From positions 186,001-250,000 of the forward strand of contig NZ_CADIKH010000007.1 in the NCBI RefSeq assembly GCF_902859855.1: 64,000 nt of DNA. Reading direction: 5' to 3'. Below are positions 9,453 through 19,400 of the stretch, one piece after another. Position 1 is the first letter of the stretch. Every line of letters begins with the position of its first letter. The notes under the pieces were generated by a model. That model was not told where the DNA came from. It did no database searches and saw only the letters and a program-made list of their open reading frames with translations. The stretch is from Paraburkholderia humisilvae. Lineage in GTDB: Bacteria > Pseudomonadota > Gammaproteobacteria > Burkholderiales > Burkholderiaceae. Position numbers and translations under genes: made by a program.

Positions 9453-9490
9453 ATGGTTTCGCGTTGCGTTGGTGCGTAACGCGAAACCAT
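9453..9490. repeat. Perfect 13-bp inverted repeat downstream of metK
   Basis: ATGGTTTCGCGTT (9453-9465) and its exact reverse complement (9478-9490) are separated by 12 nt, starting 17 nt after the metK stop codon. There is no T run behind it, so it is not a simple terminator. A true terminator follows 38 nt later. Confidence 0.75.
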
Positions 9491-9527
9491 TCGGCGCGGT
9501 TCAAGGTTTGCTGTTCAAGGTTGTTCT

Positions 9528-9566
9528 ACACCCTGCGGACGTTGCGTTTGCAGGGTGTTTTCGTTT
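9528..9566 (+). terminator. Rho-independent terminator of metK
   Basis: A perfect 9-bp stem (ACACCCTGC 9528-9536 with GCAGGGTGT 9550-9558) is followed by TTTCGTTT. Confidence 0.85.
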
Positions 9567-9630
9567 GCGGCCCGGCCGCGTCAAACGAATCGAAGTAAGC
9601 GGGCGCGAACGAGTAGCGAGCTAGCCGGAG

Positions 9631-10005
9631 CTAGCGGGCGAACGCGAACCAGCCGGTGCTGGTCGTCGACGTGCGCCGAGGCTTGCGGCTCATGCCGCGC
9701 GCGACGTTCAGTCCACGCACGAGGTTGAGCCCGCCTGCCATACCCGCGACGCGCAATGGCGTCGGCCGGCGCAGCAGCAGCGTGCGCAGCGAGAAACGAC
9801 GCGATGCGCCCTGCATTCTCAACGTCGAAAAGAAAGTGCGAAACCACGTGCGGACGCTATCGACGGGACGAGCATCGCGCCATTGTTCGGTGAGCGCGCG
9901 TGTGCGCGCTGAGTGGTGGCGCAGCGCGCGCACGACACGGCGGCGCGCCGGACGCGCGGCCGTCAATGCTGCTCGAGTGAGTCGAGTGCTCAGAAGTGTG
10001 TGCAT
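9631..10005 (-). CDS. Hypothetical Arg/Thr-rich basic protein
   Basis: 124 aa, not recognised. The frame is open with GC-rich third codon positions like neighbouring genes. It encodes a strongly basic protein (many Arg, few acidic residues) ending STTSTGWFAFAR. No clear Shine-Dalgarno precedes the ATG at 10005, and no domain, signal peptide or membrane segment is evident. It could be a lineage-specific small protein or a chance frame; composition slightly favours a real gene. Confidence 0.4.
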   Translation of the reverse strand: MHTLLSTRLTRAALTAARPARRRVVRALRHHSARTRALTEQWRDARPVDSVRTWFRTFFSTLRMQGASRRFSLRTLLLRRPTPLRVAGMAGGLNLVRGLNVARGMSRKPRRTSTTSTGWFAFAR

Positions 10006-10458
10006 GGCGTGTGTTTTTCAGGCGGTGTTGTGCGCGCACGGGAAATGCAGCAACCGTGCCAGCGTTTTTGTGTAAAAGCGGGCACGTGCATCCCGGTCGC
10101 AAAAGCCTGACGAATGACAAAAGACTGCGCAGACAGCCATTTTAAGCCGCGTGCGCAACAGGACATCGATGATCGCAATCGACATGCCTGCAGGCTACAC
10201 GCGATCGATGACGCTCGGAAGTCGGGTTTTTACCCTTGCGGGTATCGCTTGCACGATGCGAAAAAGGCCGTCCGCACGTTTCACATTGCGCGCGGATCGC
10301 GCCCTTTCCCTTCCTTCCCGCCTTTTACGTTTGCCAGGTTCGAACCCTGTGCATGATTGCATCCGCAACGTGCGGCGTGCCCTGATCCGATACTGCCCCG
10401 CACGATCCGGCGCGCTTTACAATCGAACTTCGGCCGTCGAACGCTATCGGAAACATCC
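10006..10458. other. Intergenic region upstream of the PhyH-type gene
   Basis: About 450 nt without a supported gene. It contains a T-arm-like string (around 10331-10351) but no tRNA can be folded around it. The phyH promoter should lie near its right end. Confidence 0.4.
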
Positions 10459-11220
10459 ATGTCCGTCCAATCGAAGAAAGAACAGATAGAGGTACTGCGC
10501 AATCAGGGTTTCGTCATCGTGCCGGGGCTTCTGTCGCCCGAACGTTGCGGCGAATTGAAGCAGATCGCGCAACAGCAGTTACGGGAAGCGGCGGCGCCAA
10601 TCGAGTTCGAGGCGGATTTGCGCTATCCCGGTGCGCCGGATTCGAAGCACGCCCCCGGCGGTCACACGGTGCGCCGGTTACTCGATGCCTACGCGCGCCA
10701 TGAGCGCTTCCGGGAATCGGCGACGTCACCGGATATTCGCGGCTGGATGGAGTTGTACTTCGGCGAAGAGCCGCGTCTTTCGCGCGCGCATCACAACTGC
10801 ATGATGACGAAGCACCCTGCGTACGGCAGCCTGACCGGCTGGCATCGCGACGCGCGTTACTGGTCGTTCGAGCGCGACGATCTGGTGTCGGTGTGGTTTG
10901 CACTCGGCCGGGAGAGCGCCGACAACGGCGCGCTGTGGTTCGTGCCGGGTTCGCACACGGCGGCGCTCACGTCCGGGCGTTTCGACGACGCGAAATTTTT
11001 TCGCTCGGATCTGCCTGAAAACCAGGCGTTGATCCAGACCGCGGTGTCGCCCGAATTGAATCCCGGAGACGTGGTGTTCTTCCACTGCAATACGCTGCAT
11101 TCGGCTGGCAAGAACGTGACAAACGATGTGAAGTTCTCGCTCGTGTTCACGTATCACGGTGCGAGCAATGTGCCGTTGCCCGGCTCGCGCTCGGCATCCA
11201 AGCCCGAAGTGGCGTTTTGA
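10459..11220 (+). CDS. Phytanoyl-CoA dioxygenase (PhyH) family protein
   Basis: 253 aa, Fe(II)/2-oxoglutarate-dependent oxygenase fold. The iron-binding triad is visible as His129-x-Asp131 (GWHRDARYW) and distal His214 in FFHCNTLHSAG. The strand NGALWFVPGSH between them is typical of PhyH enzymes. The ATG at 10459 (MSVQSKKEQIEVLRNQGFVIVPG) fits the family; the frame extends further upstream without homology. The substrate is unknown: PhyH members hydroxylate varied small molecules. It stands alone, so context does not help. Confidence 0.85.
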   Translation: MSVQSKKEQIEVLRNQGFVIVPGLLSPERCGELKQIAQQQLREAAAPIEFEADLRYPGAPDSKHAPGGHTVRRLLDAYARHERFRESATSPDIRGWMELYFGEEPRLSRAHHNCMMTKHPAYGSLTGWHRDARYWSFERDDLVSVWFALGRESADNGALWFVPGSHTAALTSGRFDDAKFFRSDLPENQALIQTAVSPELNPGDVVFFHCNTLHSAGKNVTNDVKFSLVFTYHGASNVPLPGSRSASKPEVAF

Positions 11221-11321
11221 GCCGGTGGCGGCACGCGCGGGAACCGTTGCGCATCATGTGCGAACGTTACGCTGACGGCCGAGCGCCGGCAAAGCCGTGA
11301 CCGGGCGACCGACGATCGTTT

Positions 11322-11525
11322 CTAGCGTCTGCCTGACAGCGTGAGCCCGATCAGCCCGGCAATGGTCGCGACCACGCCGCCTGCCAGCAGGAAGATTGTC
11401 TTGTTGGTCGGCGCGCCGGTGAACACGCGCGAGACGTCGTTACTGAACGAGTGAAACGACTGTCCGCCAAAATACAGCAACACGATGCCACCGACGAGCA
11501 ACGCGACTGAAACCGCCTTGGTCAT
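11322..11525 (-). CDS. DUF3185 family small membrane protein
   Basis: 67 aa. Two hydrophobic segments (about 4-22 and 45-63) flank a conserved loop SFSNDVSRVFTGAPTNKT, which matches DUF3185. A strong ribosome binding site (GGGAGGA, about 6 nt) precedes the ATG at 11525; the longer frame to 11657 lacks one. An inner-membrane location is predicted. Function unknown. Confidence 0.85.
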   Translation of the reverse strand: MTKAVSVALLVGGIVLLYFGGQSFHSFSNDVSRVFTGAPTNKTIFLLAGGVVATIAGLIGLTLSGRR

Positions 11526-11775
11526 TGCAGAATCCTCCCGGATGTTATTTGCCGCCGCAGTGTAGGGGAGCGGCGCTGGCGCGTCCAATTCCGCGTGGTC
11601 CCGCAGTGTGGGCCGCCGCGGAACCGGTGTGCAGCGCTCTCGCCGATTCGCTAACATAACGTATTCGTCGTACGAACTTTCGTACGAATACCGGCAGCGC
11701 GTCGCAAACGCGATGCTGCGCTCTGTTCCCAGAGGTTTCCCCGGCGGGTTTCATCGAGAATCAAGGATTCGAGCC

Positions 11776-12819
11776 ATGGCTTACGAAGCAGCTTCAGCAC
11801 GCTATTCCGACATGCAGTACCGTTTTTGCGGCAAATCCGGCCTCAAGCTGCCGGCGTTGTCGCTCGGTCTGTGGCACAACTTCGGCGACACGACGCCGCT
11901 TTCGACGCAACGTGAAATTCTCCGTACCGCGTTCGACCTCGGCATCACGCACTTCGACCTTGCGAATAACTACGGGCCGCCGTACGGCAGCGCGGAAATC
12001 AACTTCGGGCGCCTGCTGAAGGAAGACTTCAAACCTTACCGCGATGAACTGCTGATCTCGTCGAAGGCCGGTTGGGATATGTGGCCGGGTCCGTACGGCC
12101 AGGGCGGCGGCTCGCGCAAGTATGTGCTCGCGAGTCTGGACCAGAGTCTGCAGCGCATGGGGCTCGACTACGTCGACATCTTCTACTCGCATCGATTCGA
12201 TGCTGACACGCCGCTCGAAGAAACGGCCGGCGCGCTCGCTAGCGCCGTGCAGCAGGGCAAGGCGCTCTATATCGGCATTTCGTCGTACTCGGCCGCAAAG
12301 ACGCGTGAGATGGTGAAGCTGTTGCGCGAGTACAAGGTGCCGCTGCTGATCCATCAGCCGGCGTACAACATGCTGAACCGCTGGATCGAGCACGAACTGC
12401 TCGACACGCTCGAAGAAGCCGGCGCCGGCACCATCGCGTTCACGCCGCTCGCGCAAGGTTTGCTGACCGGCAAGTACCTGAACGGCGTACCGGCGGACGC
12501 GCGCGTCAACAAGGCGGGCGGCGGATCATTCAGCCAGGAGCATCTGAGCGCGCAAAACACCGAACATGTGCGCAAGCTGAACGAGATTGCGCGGCGACGC
12601 GGTCAGAGCCTCGCGCAAATGGCGCTTGCATGGGCGCTGCGTGACCCGCGCGTGACCTCCGTGCTGATCGGCGCGAGTAAACCCGAGCAGGTGCGCGAGA
12701 ATGTCGGCGCGCTTGCCAACCTGTCGTTCACGAAGGAAGAACTGGCGGAAATCGATCGGCACGCGATCGAGGGCGGGGTCAATCTGTGGGAAAAACCGTC
12801 GACGGATCAGCGAGTCTGA
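11776..12819 (+). CDS. yghZ: Aldo/keto reductase, YghZ/Gpr type
   Basis: 347 aa, same length as E. coli YghZ (346 aa), an NADPH-dependent L-glyceraldehyde-3-phosphate reductase that also reduces methylglyoxal. The catalytic tetrad of aldo/keto reductases can be seen: Asp in THFDLANNYG with the following Tyr, Lys in LISSKAGWDMWPGPYG and His in FYSHRFD. The C-terminal NADPH segment is SVLIGASKPEQV. The ATG at 11776 begins MAYEAASARYSDMQYRFCGKSGLKLPALSLGLW. It is monocistronic, with its own terminator at 12850. Confidence 0.92.
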   Translation: MAYEAASARYSDMQYRFCGKSGLKLPALSLGLWHNFGDTTPLSTQREILRTAFDLGITHFDLANNYGPPYGSAEINFGRLLKEDFKPYRDELLISSKAGWDMWPGPYGQGGGSRKYVLASLDQSLQRMGLDYVDIFYSHRFDADTPLEETAGALASAVQQGKALYIGISSYSAAKTREMVKLLREYKVPLLIHQPAYNMLNRWIEHELLDTLEEAGAGTIAFTPLAQGLLTGKYLNGVPADARVNKAGGGSFSQEHLSAQNTEHVRKLNEIARRRGQSLAQMALAWALRDPRVTSVLIGASKPEQVRENVGALANLSFTKEELAEIDRHAIEGGVNLWEKPSTDQRV

Positions 12820-12849
12820 GCGCGATACGCTCAGCCCGTCGATCACCCG

Positions 12850-12871
12850 AGCCGCCGTAAGGCGGCTTTTT
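12850..12871 (+). terminator. Rho-independent terminator of the aldo/keto reductase gene
   Basis: AGCCGCC-GTAA-GGCGGCT (12850-12867) followed by four T residues, 30 nt after the stop codon. Confidence 0.85.
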
Positions 12872-12897
12872 ACTTTCCGAACACCCGGTGTGCGCCG

Positions 12898-13080
12898 CTA
12901 TACCAACGCAGGCAAACCTTCGACTAGCACCACCGCAAACACGACGCCGAGCAGCGCGCCCAGTACGCGTAGCGAGTTATGCTTGAGGGCCGAGTTGCAT
13001 GGCATGGCGCCAAGAAAAAGCGCGCCGGCGAGCGCCATCGGGATGACCAAAATAAAATCACTGATCGTGAAATAGGCCAT
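12898..13080 (-). CDS. Hypothetical small membrane protein
   Basis: 60 aa. The ATG at 13080 is preceded by AAGGAGAC at good spacing. The protein is almost wholly hydrophobic, with two probable transmembrane segments (about 7-27 and 38-58) separated by a short polar turn (CNSALKHNSLR). No family recognised. The clear Shine-Dalgarno and membrane-protein composition argue for a real gene. Confidence 0.7.
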   Translation of the reverse strand: MAYFTISDFILVIPMALAGALFLGAMPCNSALKHNSLRVLGALLGVVFAVVLVEGLPALV

Positions 13081-13574
13081 GTTCGTCTCCTTCTCTATTA
13101 CTTGTCGAGCGGCCGCGTGGTCGTTCTAGCACATATCTTGCGGCAGTAGCGCTCGATTTGAGTATAGGTGACGTTGCGGATGCCGGAAGGTCGTGCAGGC
13201 GTACGAAGCACCTATCGGCATCGACGCCAAAGTGAAGCTGGACAGGGCTGAGCGACATTCTTCAGCGGTCTTCGCAGGGTCACGAAAACCGCGGCGCCCG
13301 CTTGCAACCACCTTTCGGAATATGCGGGTTGACGTGGTTGCGCGCGCAGTAGAGCAGGGAAAACGCTGCGTAGCCCCAGCGAAAAGTAACGTGAGGCTCG
13401 CTCGCCAGTAAGCGCGTGTGTCGCGTTCGGCGAACGGAATGCCGGGTGTCGAGGCGGATGACGCTGACGAGCAAGGAGCAGGTGAACTCGCGCCTCGCAT
13501 GCATTCCGGCAGTGCGGTCACGAACGGAGTCGACACGTGCGGCGAGCAGCCGGTTGCGCCGCACATGTCTATCG
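13081..13574. other. Intergenic region left of the efflux operon
   Basis: About 490 nt between a small membrane gene and the 3' end of the RND operon. Several overlapping frames are open (for example 13126-13566 and 13280-13564 on the minus strand), but none has a ribosome binding site or recognisable family. A decayed gene is possible. Confidence 0.4.
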
Positions 13575-15170
13575 TCAGCCGCGCGGTGCTTGCGTTACGC
13601 TCGCAGGTTTGTCGTCTGCGTCGGGAGGATGGACGATCTGCTCGTCGGTGGGCAACTGCGACACGTCCCAGCCGCCACCGAGCGCCTTGATCAGCGCGAC
13701 GCTCGCGGCCATCTGGCGGCGCGCGATCGTGACCGCCTGCACTTCGTTCGTCAGCGCGGTGGTTTGCGCAACGACCACGTCGAGATAGGTGATCGCGCCG
13801 TTCTTGTAGCGGTCGTTGAGGATCGCGAGCGAGCGCTGCGCCGCGGATACCGCTTCATCCTGCGCCTTCGCTTCCCGTTCAAGCACGCGCAACGCGGCGA
13901 GGTTGTCTTCGACCTGGCCGAACGCGTTCAGTACCGTTTGCCGATATTGCGCGACGCTCTCGTCGTAGTTCGCTTGCGCCTGTGCCTTTTGGGCCGAGCG
14001 TGCGCCAAAGTCGAGCAGCGTGCCCGCGATCGTCGGCCCGAGCGACCAGAAGCGGCTCGGCGCAAGCAGCCACTGGCTGTAGTTGGTGGCTTCGAGGCCG
14101 CCCGTCACCGATAGCAGCAGATTCGGGAAGAACGCCGCGGTCGCGACGCCGATCTGCGCATTGGTGTTGACCATCTGCCGTTCGGCCGATGCGATATCCG
14201 GGCGCCGCTCGAGCAACGCCGACGGCACGCCGGTCGGCGCGACCACCGGCACGGCGGCGAGCGGGGCGACCGGCAGCGAGAACGTGGCCGGCGGCTGGCC
14301 GGTCAGAATCGCGATCGCGTGTTCGAGTTGCGCGCGTTGCACGCCGAGGTCGATTTGCTGCGCCTCGGTGGTGCGCAACTGCGTTTGCGCCTGCGCGACG
14401 TCTGCGTCGGTCGCGATGCCGCCGTTCAGCCGATTCTGCGTGAGTTCGACGGCGTCCTTGTACGCAAGGATCGTATCGTCGAGCAGTTGCTGTTCGCGAT
14501 CGATCCCGCGCAGCTCGAAGTAGTCGGTCGCGAGCTCGGCCTGCATCGACAACAGGATGCTCTGCACGTCAGCGGCGCTCGCCTGCGCATTGGCTTTCGC
14601 ACCTTCGACGCTGCGCGATACGCGGCCCCATAGATCCGGCTCCCACGTCGCGTCGGCGCCGACCAGGTAGTCGTTCAGCGTGCGTCCCGCAGTCGACTTG
14701 AATTCGATGTTTTCGGACGATCTCGTGCGCGAGTAGTCGGCCGAGTACGTCACGACCGGGAAGAATTGCGAGCGGAATCCCGCGACGGCCGCACGAGCCG
14801 AACGGAAGCTCGCTTCGGCCGCCTTCACGTTCTGGTTAGCTTTGGCGACCTGCTCTTCGAGCGCGTTCAGTGCGGGATCCTGATAAACCTCCCACCACGC
14901 GCCGCGCAATTGGGTATCGGCGGGCTCGGCAGGCTTCCAGCCGGTGCCTTCGAGCTCCTTGTAAGTCGCGGGCGTTGGCGCGGCAGGGCGCACGTAGTCG
15001 GGGCCGACCGCGCACGCGGTCAGCAGCGCGGCCGCCGCGATGGCGGCCGCGGCACTCGCCGGCCCCGCACCGGCGACCGATCGGATGACCGAGCCGACGC
15101 CGGCGCCCGCACGAACGGCGGCAGCGGCAAGCGTTACGAGTGCGGGCGGGCACGGACGAACAGGACGCAT
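13575..15170 (-). CDS. RND efflux outer-membrane lipoprotein, NodT/OprM family
   Basis: 531 aa from the ATG at 15170; a GTG at 15176 overlapping the previous stop is also possible. A long N-terminal region ends in a lipobox LLTAC (lipidated Cys53), then AVGPDYVRP as in the NodT family. Two outer-membrane-efflux-protein repeats follow, with Ala/Gln-rich helices forming the periplasmic tunnel. It is the TolC-like exit duct of the tripartite pump encoded by the two genes upstream, to which it is directly abutted. The N-terminal leader (about 50 residues before the Cys) is longer than usual. Confidence 0.9.
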   Translation of the reverse strand: MRPVRPCPPALVTLAAAAVRAGAGVGSVIRSVAGAGPASAAAAIAAAALLTACAVGPDYVRPAAPTPATYKELEGTGWKPAEPADTQLRGAWWEVYQDPALNALEEQVAKANQNVKAAEASFRSARAAVAGFRSQFFPVVTYSADYSRTRSSENIEFKSTAGRTLNDYLVGADATWEPDLWGRVSRSVEGAKANAQASAADVQSILLSMQAELATDYFELRGIDREQQLLDDTILAYKDAVELTQNRLNGGIATDADVAQAQTQLRTTEAQQIDLGVQRAQLEHAIAILTGQPPATFSLPVAPLAAVPVVAPTGVPSALLERRPDIASAERQMVNTNAQIGVATAAFFPNLLLSVTGGLEATNYSQWLLAPSRFWSLGPTIAGTLLDFGARSAQKAQAQANYDESVAQYRQTVLNAFGQVEDNLAALRVLEREAKAQDEAVSAAQRSLAILNDRYKNGAITYLDVVVAQTTALTNEVQAVTIARRQMAASVALIKALGGGWDVSQLPTDEQIVHPPDADDKPASVTQAPRG

Positions 15171-15175
15171 GCGCA

Positions 15176-16444
15176 CTACCCCGCTGCCGCCGCTTGTGCG
15201 CTGGCGGTGCCGCTTGCTTCACCGCCCGCCGCGCCACTCGCGGGCTTCGCGCGACCAGCCTTCGTTTGCACGATACGCACCGGCGCGCCGTCGACGATCG
15301 AGTCCTGCGGATTCAGAATGACCTGCTCGTTGCCCGACAGACCGGACGCGATCGCGACGCGCGTGCCGTAGTCGGTACCGAGCGACACCGTCACAAGCTT
15401 CACGCGCTGCTGATCGTCGACGATGGCGACTTTCACGCCGTCCGGACGGAACAGCAGCGCGTTGCCGGGCAGCGTGTATGGCGTGGCCTGCGAGTTCAGT
15501 GCGAAATGGACCTGCGCATACGCACCCGGCAACAGCTCGGCGTTGCGGTTGTCGACGGCGACTTCGACGAGCATCGTCCGCTGCGTCGGGTCCACGGCGC
15601 CCGACGTGCGCGCGACGGTGCCCGGATAATGTTTGCCCGGCGTTTCCGTGAGCGTCAGATAAGCGGCCTGATTCGCACGGATTTGCTGCGAATACGCCTG
15701 CGGCACATTCACATACACACGCAGCCGGTCCGCCTGCGCGACGTGGAACAGTTCCTTCGCCGGTCCGCCCGCGCTGCCCGCGTCGATCAGCGCGCCGACG
15801 TCGACATTGCGCGCCGTCACGATGCCGTCGAACGGTGCATAGACTTTCTGGAACGATTGCGTCTTCTCGAGCCGCGCGACGTTAAAGCGCGCCGCATCGA
15901 GCGTGCCCTTCTTCGCGAGCATGTCGCCGACTTTCTCATCGGTTTCCTGCTTCGACACCGACTTGGTCTTCAGCATGTCGGTCCAACGGTCGGCGGTTGT
16001 CTTCGCGAGCTCGTAGTTCGCCTGTGCATTGGTGACGTCCGCGCGCGCGGCCCGCAACTGATCGTCGACCTCCGGCGTATCGATTTCGGCAAGCAGTTGC
16101 CCTGCCTTCACGTGGGCGCCGATGTCGGCGTACCACTTCCTCAGATAGCCATTCGTGCGTGCGTAGATGGGGGTGTCGAGATAGGCCTGGACGTTGCCGG
16201 GCAGCACGAGATCGAGCGCCGCATTCGACTTCTGCGGATGCACGACCTCGACCGGCAGCTTCGCCGCATGCTCGGCGTCACGCTCGAGCGTCGCATGCGC
16301 GTCGCGGCGCGACCAGATGCCCTGCACCGCCAGCGCCAGCACGACGATGACCGCGAGCACGGCGATCCAGCGCCCGCGCTTCGTTGCCGCCGCGGGCGTG
16401 GCGCCGCGGCTGACCGCGGATTCATCAAGAGGCTTTCCTTCCAT
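15176..16444 (-). CDS. RND efflux periplasmic adaptor (membrane fusion protein)
   Basis: 422 aa. An N-terminal membrane anchor (GRWIAVLAVIVVLALAVQGIW) is followed by a biotinyl-lipoyl-like half-motif (ARTNGYLRKWYADIGAHVKAGQLLAEIDTPE), an alpha-helical hairpin, the second half-motif (YAPFDGIVTARNVDVGALI) and beta-barrel domains. A Pro/Ala/Gly-rich tail closes the protein. I chose the ATG at 16444 because a GGAG Shine-Dalgarno sits about 6 nt before it. The ATG at 16501 lies inside the upstream gene without one. It links the inner-membrane pump to the outer-membrane channel. Confidence 0.9.
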   Translation of the reverse strand: MEGKPLDESAVSRGATPAAATKRGRWIAVLAVIVVLALAVQGIWSRRDAHATLERDAEHAAKLPVEVVHPQKSNAALDLVLPGNVQAYLDTPIYARTNGYLRKWYADIGAHVKAGQLLAEIDTPEVDDQLRAARADVTNAQANYELAKTTADRWTDMLKTKSVSKQETDEKVGDMLAKKGTLDAARFNVARLEKTQSFQKVYAPFDGIVTARNVDVGALIDAGSAGGPAKELFHVAQADRLRVYVNVPQAYSQQIRANQAAYLTLTETPGKHYPGTVARTSGAVDPTQRTMLVEVAVDNRNAELLPGAYAQVHFALNSQATPYTLPGNALLFRPDGVKVAIVDDQQRVKLVTVSLGTDYGTRVAIASGLSGNEQVILNPQDSIVDGAPVRIVQTKAGRAKPASGAAGGEASGTASAQAAAAG

Positions 16445-16481
16445 CAACGCTCCATTATCAACGGCCAGGCGCTCGCGCGCA

Positions 16482-19400
16482 TCAGGGTTTCTGGACGACA
16501 TGCCCGGCGGCCCGATGCCGCCGGTCGGCCAGCCGCCGGTAAATCATCGAGAACACGACCGGCACGAATACCAGCGTCGCGAGCGTGCCGATCGTCAGAC
16601 CGCCGATCACCGCGCGGCCGAGCGGCGCGTTCTGTTCACCGCCTTCGCCAAGACCAATCGCCATCGGCACCATGCCGATCACCATCGCAAGCGCGGTCAT
16701 CAACACCGGACGAAAGCGCGTGAAACCGGCTTCGATGGCCGCCCGCGCCGCATCGCCGTGCAGGAGGAGTTGCTCACGCGCGAAGCTGACCACCAGAATC
16801 GAGTTCGCAGTCGCGATGCCGATACACATGATGGCGCCGGTCAGCGCCGGAATCGACAGCGTCGTATGCGTCAGGAATAGCACCCAGACGATGCCCGCCA
16901 ATGCGCCGGGCAGCGCGGTAATGATGATGAACGGATCGAGCCACGACTGGAAGTTCACGACAATCAACAGATACACAAGCACGATTGCAAACACCAGTCC
17001 CGCGAACAGACCGCTGAACGACGCATTCATCGTTTGCACCTGGCCCCGCACCTCAATCGTTGATGCCTGAGGCAGATCGGCTTTCGATGCCTTGATGATC
17101 TTGTTGATGTCATCGGAGACGGCGCCGAGGTCGCGGCCGTCGGCGGTGCCGTAAATGTCGATAGTGGTTTGCGCGTTGTAGTGCGTGAGCACGGCGTTGC
17201 CGGCCTCGCGCCGCATGGTCGACAGCGCGCCGAGAATGTTCGTGTGGCCGTTCGCGTTGAGCGGAATATTGGCCAGCGACTGCAGCGAGTCCATTGTGTA
17301 CTGCGGCGCTTCGGTAATCACGTTGTAGCTCACGCCATTGCGCGGATTGAGCCAGAACGTCGGCGTCGTTTGCTGGCTGCCGGATAGTGTGATCAGCAGG
17401 TTGCGCGCAACGTCGTTCTGCGTGAAGCCGGCCTGCTGCGCGCGCGTGCGGTCGACGTCGATAAAGATGCGCGGCAGGTCCGCCGGCTGCTGGATGCGCG
17501 CATCGGCAAGACCGGGCACGCTGCGCAGTTTGTTCAGCAGATTGGCCGCGAACGCGCGATTAGCGTCCACGTTGCGCCCGACAATCTGGATATCGATCGG
17601 CGACGGCATCCCGAAGTTCAGCGTCTGGCTGACAATATCCGCGGGCAGGAACGAGAACTGGACACCAGGAAACTCGTCAGTCAGCGTGTGTCGCAGTGTG
17701 CGCACGTAGTCGGCGGTCGGATGATGGTCTTCGTTCAGCGTGATCAGCACGTCCGCGTCCGACGTGCCGATCGTGCCGGTGTTGCTGTACGACAGGTTGA
17801 TACCTGAAACCGGCAAGCCGATATTGTCGATGATCGAGTGCAGTTCGTTCGGCGGAATCAGCTGGCGAATGCGCGCATCGACCTGGTCGGTGACAGCGGC
17901 GGCTTCTTCGACCCGCATCCCTGTTTTCGCACGCAGATGCAGCGCGATCGTACCCGCGTCGACCGATGGGAAGAAGTCACGACCGAGGAACGGGATCAGC
18001 AGCAACGACAGGCCACAGCAAACGAGAAACCCGGCGGTGAACACGCCGGGTTTCGCTACGCGCGCGACCAGAAACCGCCGGTAGCGTTCGCGCAGGTTCG
18101 CAAAGCCGCGCTCGAACGCGAGGTGCACGCGCATGAACGGATTGCGCGTCGGTGCGCGAGCGTGATGAGGGTCGGCAGATTGATGCTGATGGCGCAGCAG
18201 ATACTTCGCGAGCGTCGGCACGAGTGTGCGCGAGAAGAAATATGACGCGAGCATCGCGAACACGACCGCTTCGGCAAGCGGAATGAACAGATAGTGCGCG
18301 ACGCCCGACAGCAGGAACATCGGCACGAACACGATACAGATCGATAACGTCGACACCAGCGTCGGCACCGCGATCTGCTGTGCGCCGTCGAGAATCGCCT
18401 GTTCGAGATTTTTCCCCTGCTCGAGCTGGTGGCTGATGTTTTCGATCGCGACCGTCGCATCGTCGACCAGGATCCCGACCGCGAGCGCGAGGCCGCCGAG
18501 CGTCATGATGTTGATCGTCTCGCCGAGCGCCGACAGCGCGATGATCGACGTGATCATCGACAGCGGAATCGAGACCGCGATGATCAGCGTCGCACGCCAG
18601 TTGCCGAGAAAGAGCAGGATCATCAGGCCGGTCAGGCACGCGGCGATCAACGCTTCGCGCAGCACACCCTGCACCGACGCGCGCACGAACAGCGACTGGT
18701 CTGCGACCGGATCGATTTTCAGCGACGCGGGCACGAGGTTGCGCAGCGTCGGCATCATGTCCTTGATGTCGTTGACAATCTCCAGCGTCGACGTATTGCC
18801 GCTCTTGTTGACGGTCAGCAGCGATGCGCGCTGGCCGTTCACACGCACGATATTGGTTTGCGGCTGGTAGCCGTCGCGGACGTGCGCGACGTCGCGAATA
18901 TAGATGGTGCCGTTCGCGGTCGTCTTGATCGGAATGTTGTTCAGGCCAGCCAGCGAATCGGGGCTCGCGTTCAGTTGGACCGAATATTCGGTTGAGCCGA
19001 TCTTCGCGGTGCCGGTCGGCACGATCAGGTTCTGCGCGCTGATCGCGTTCACCACATCCATCGGCGACAGATTGCGCTCCTGCAGCTTGCGCGAATCGAT
19101 ATCGACCATGATCTGGCGCTGCTTGCCGCCGTACGGCAGCGGCACCGAAGCGCCGGGCACGGTGGCGAGCTGCGTCTTCAGGAAGTTGTTACCGAAGTCG
19201 TACAGCTCCTGCTCGGTGAGCGACGGCGACGACAGCGCGAGCCGCAGAATCGGCACGGTCGACGCGTTGTAGCGCAGAATGTTCGGCGGCGTGATGCTGG
19301 GCGGCAGCGAACGCAGTTGCGATTGCGACAGTGCCGTGACTTGCGCGAGCGCTTCCTGGATGTTCGCGTGCGGCTGGAAAAAGATCTTCACGACCGCAAC

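Noticed and set aside
10331..10351. T-arm-like sequence (CAGGTTCGAACCCTG)
   Set aside because: No acceptor, D or anticodon arm can be folded around it. It may be a tRNA fragment, but no partner repeat or integrase is near.
13126..13566. 147-codon frame on the minus strand left of the efflux operon
   Set aside because: No ribosome binding site, competing frames on both strands and no recognisable motif.
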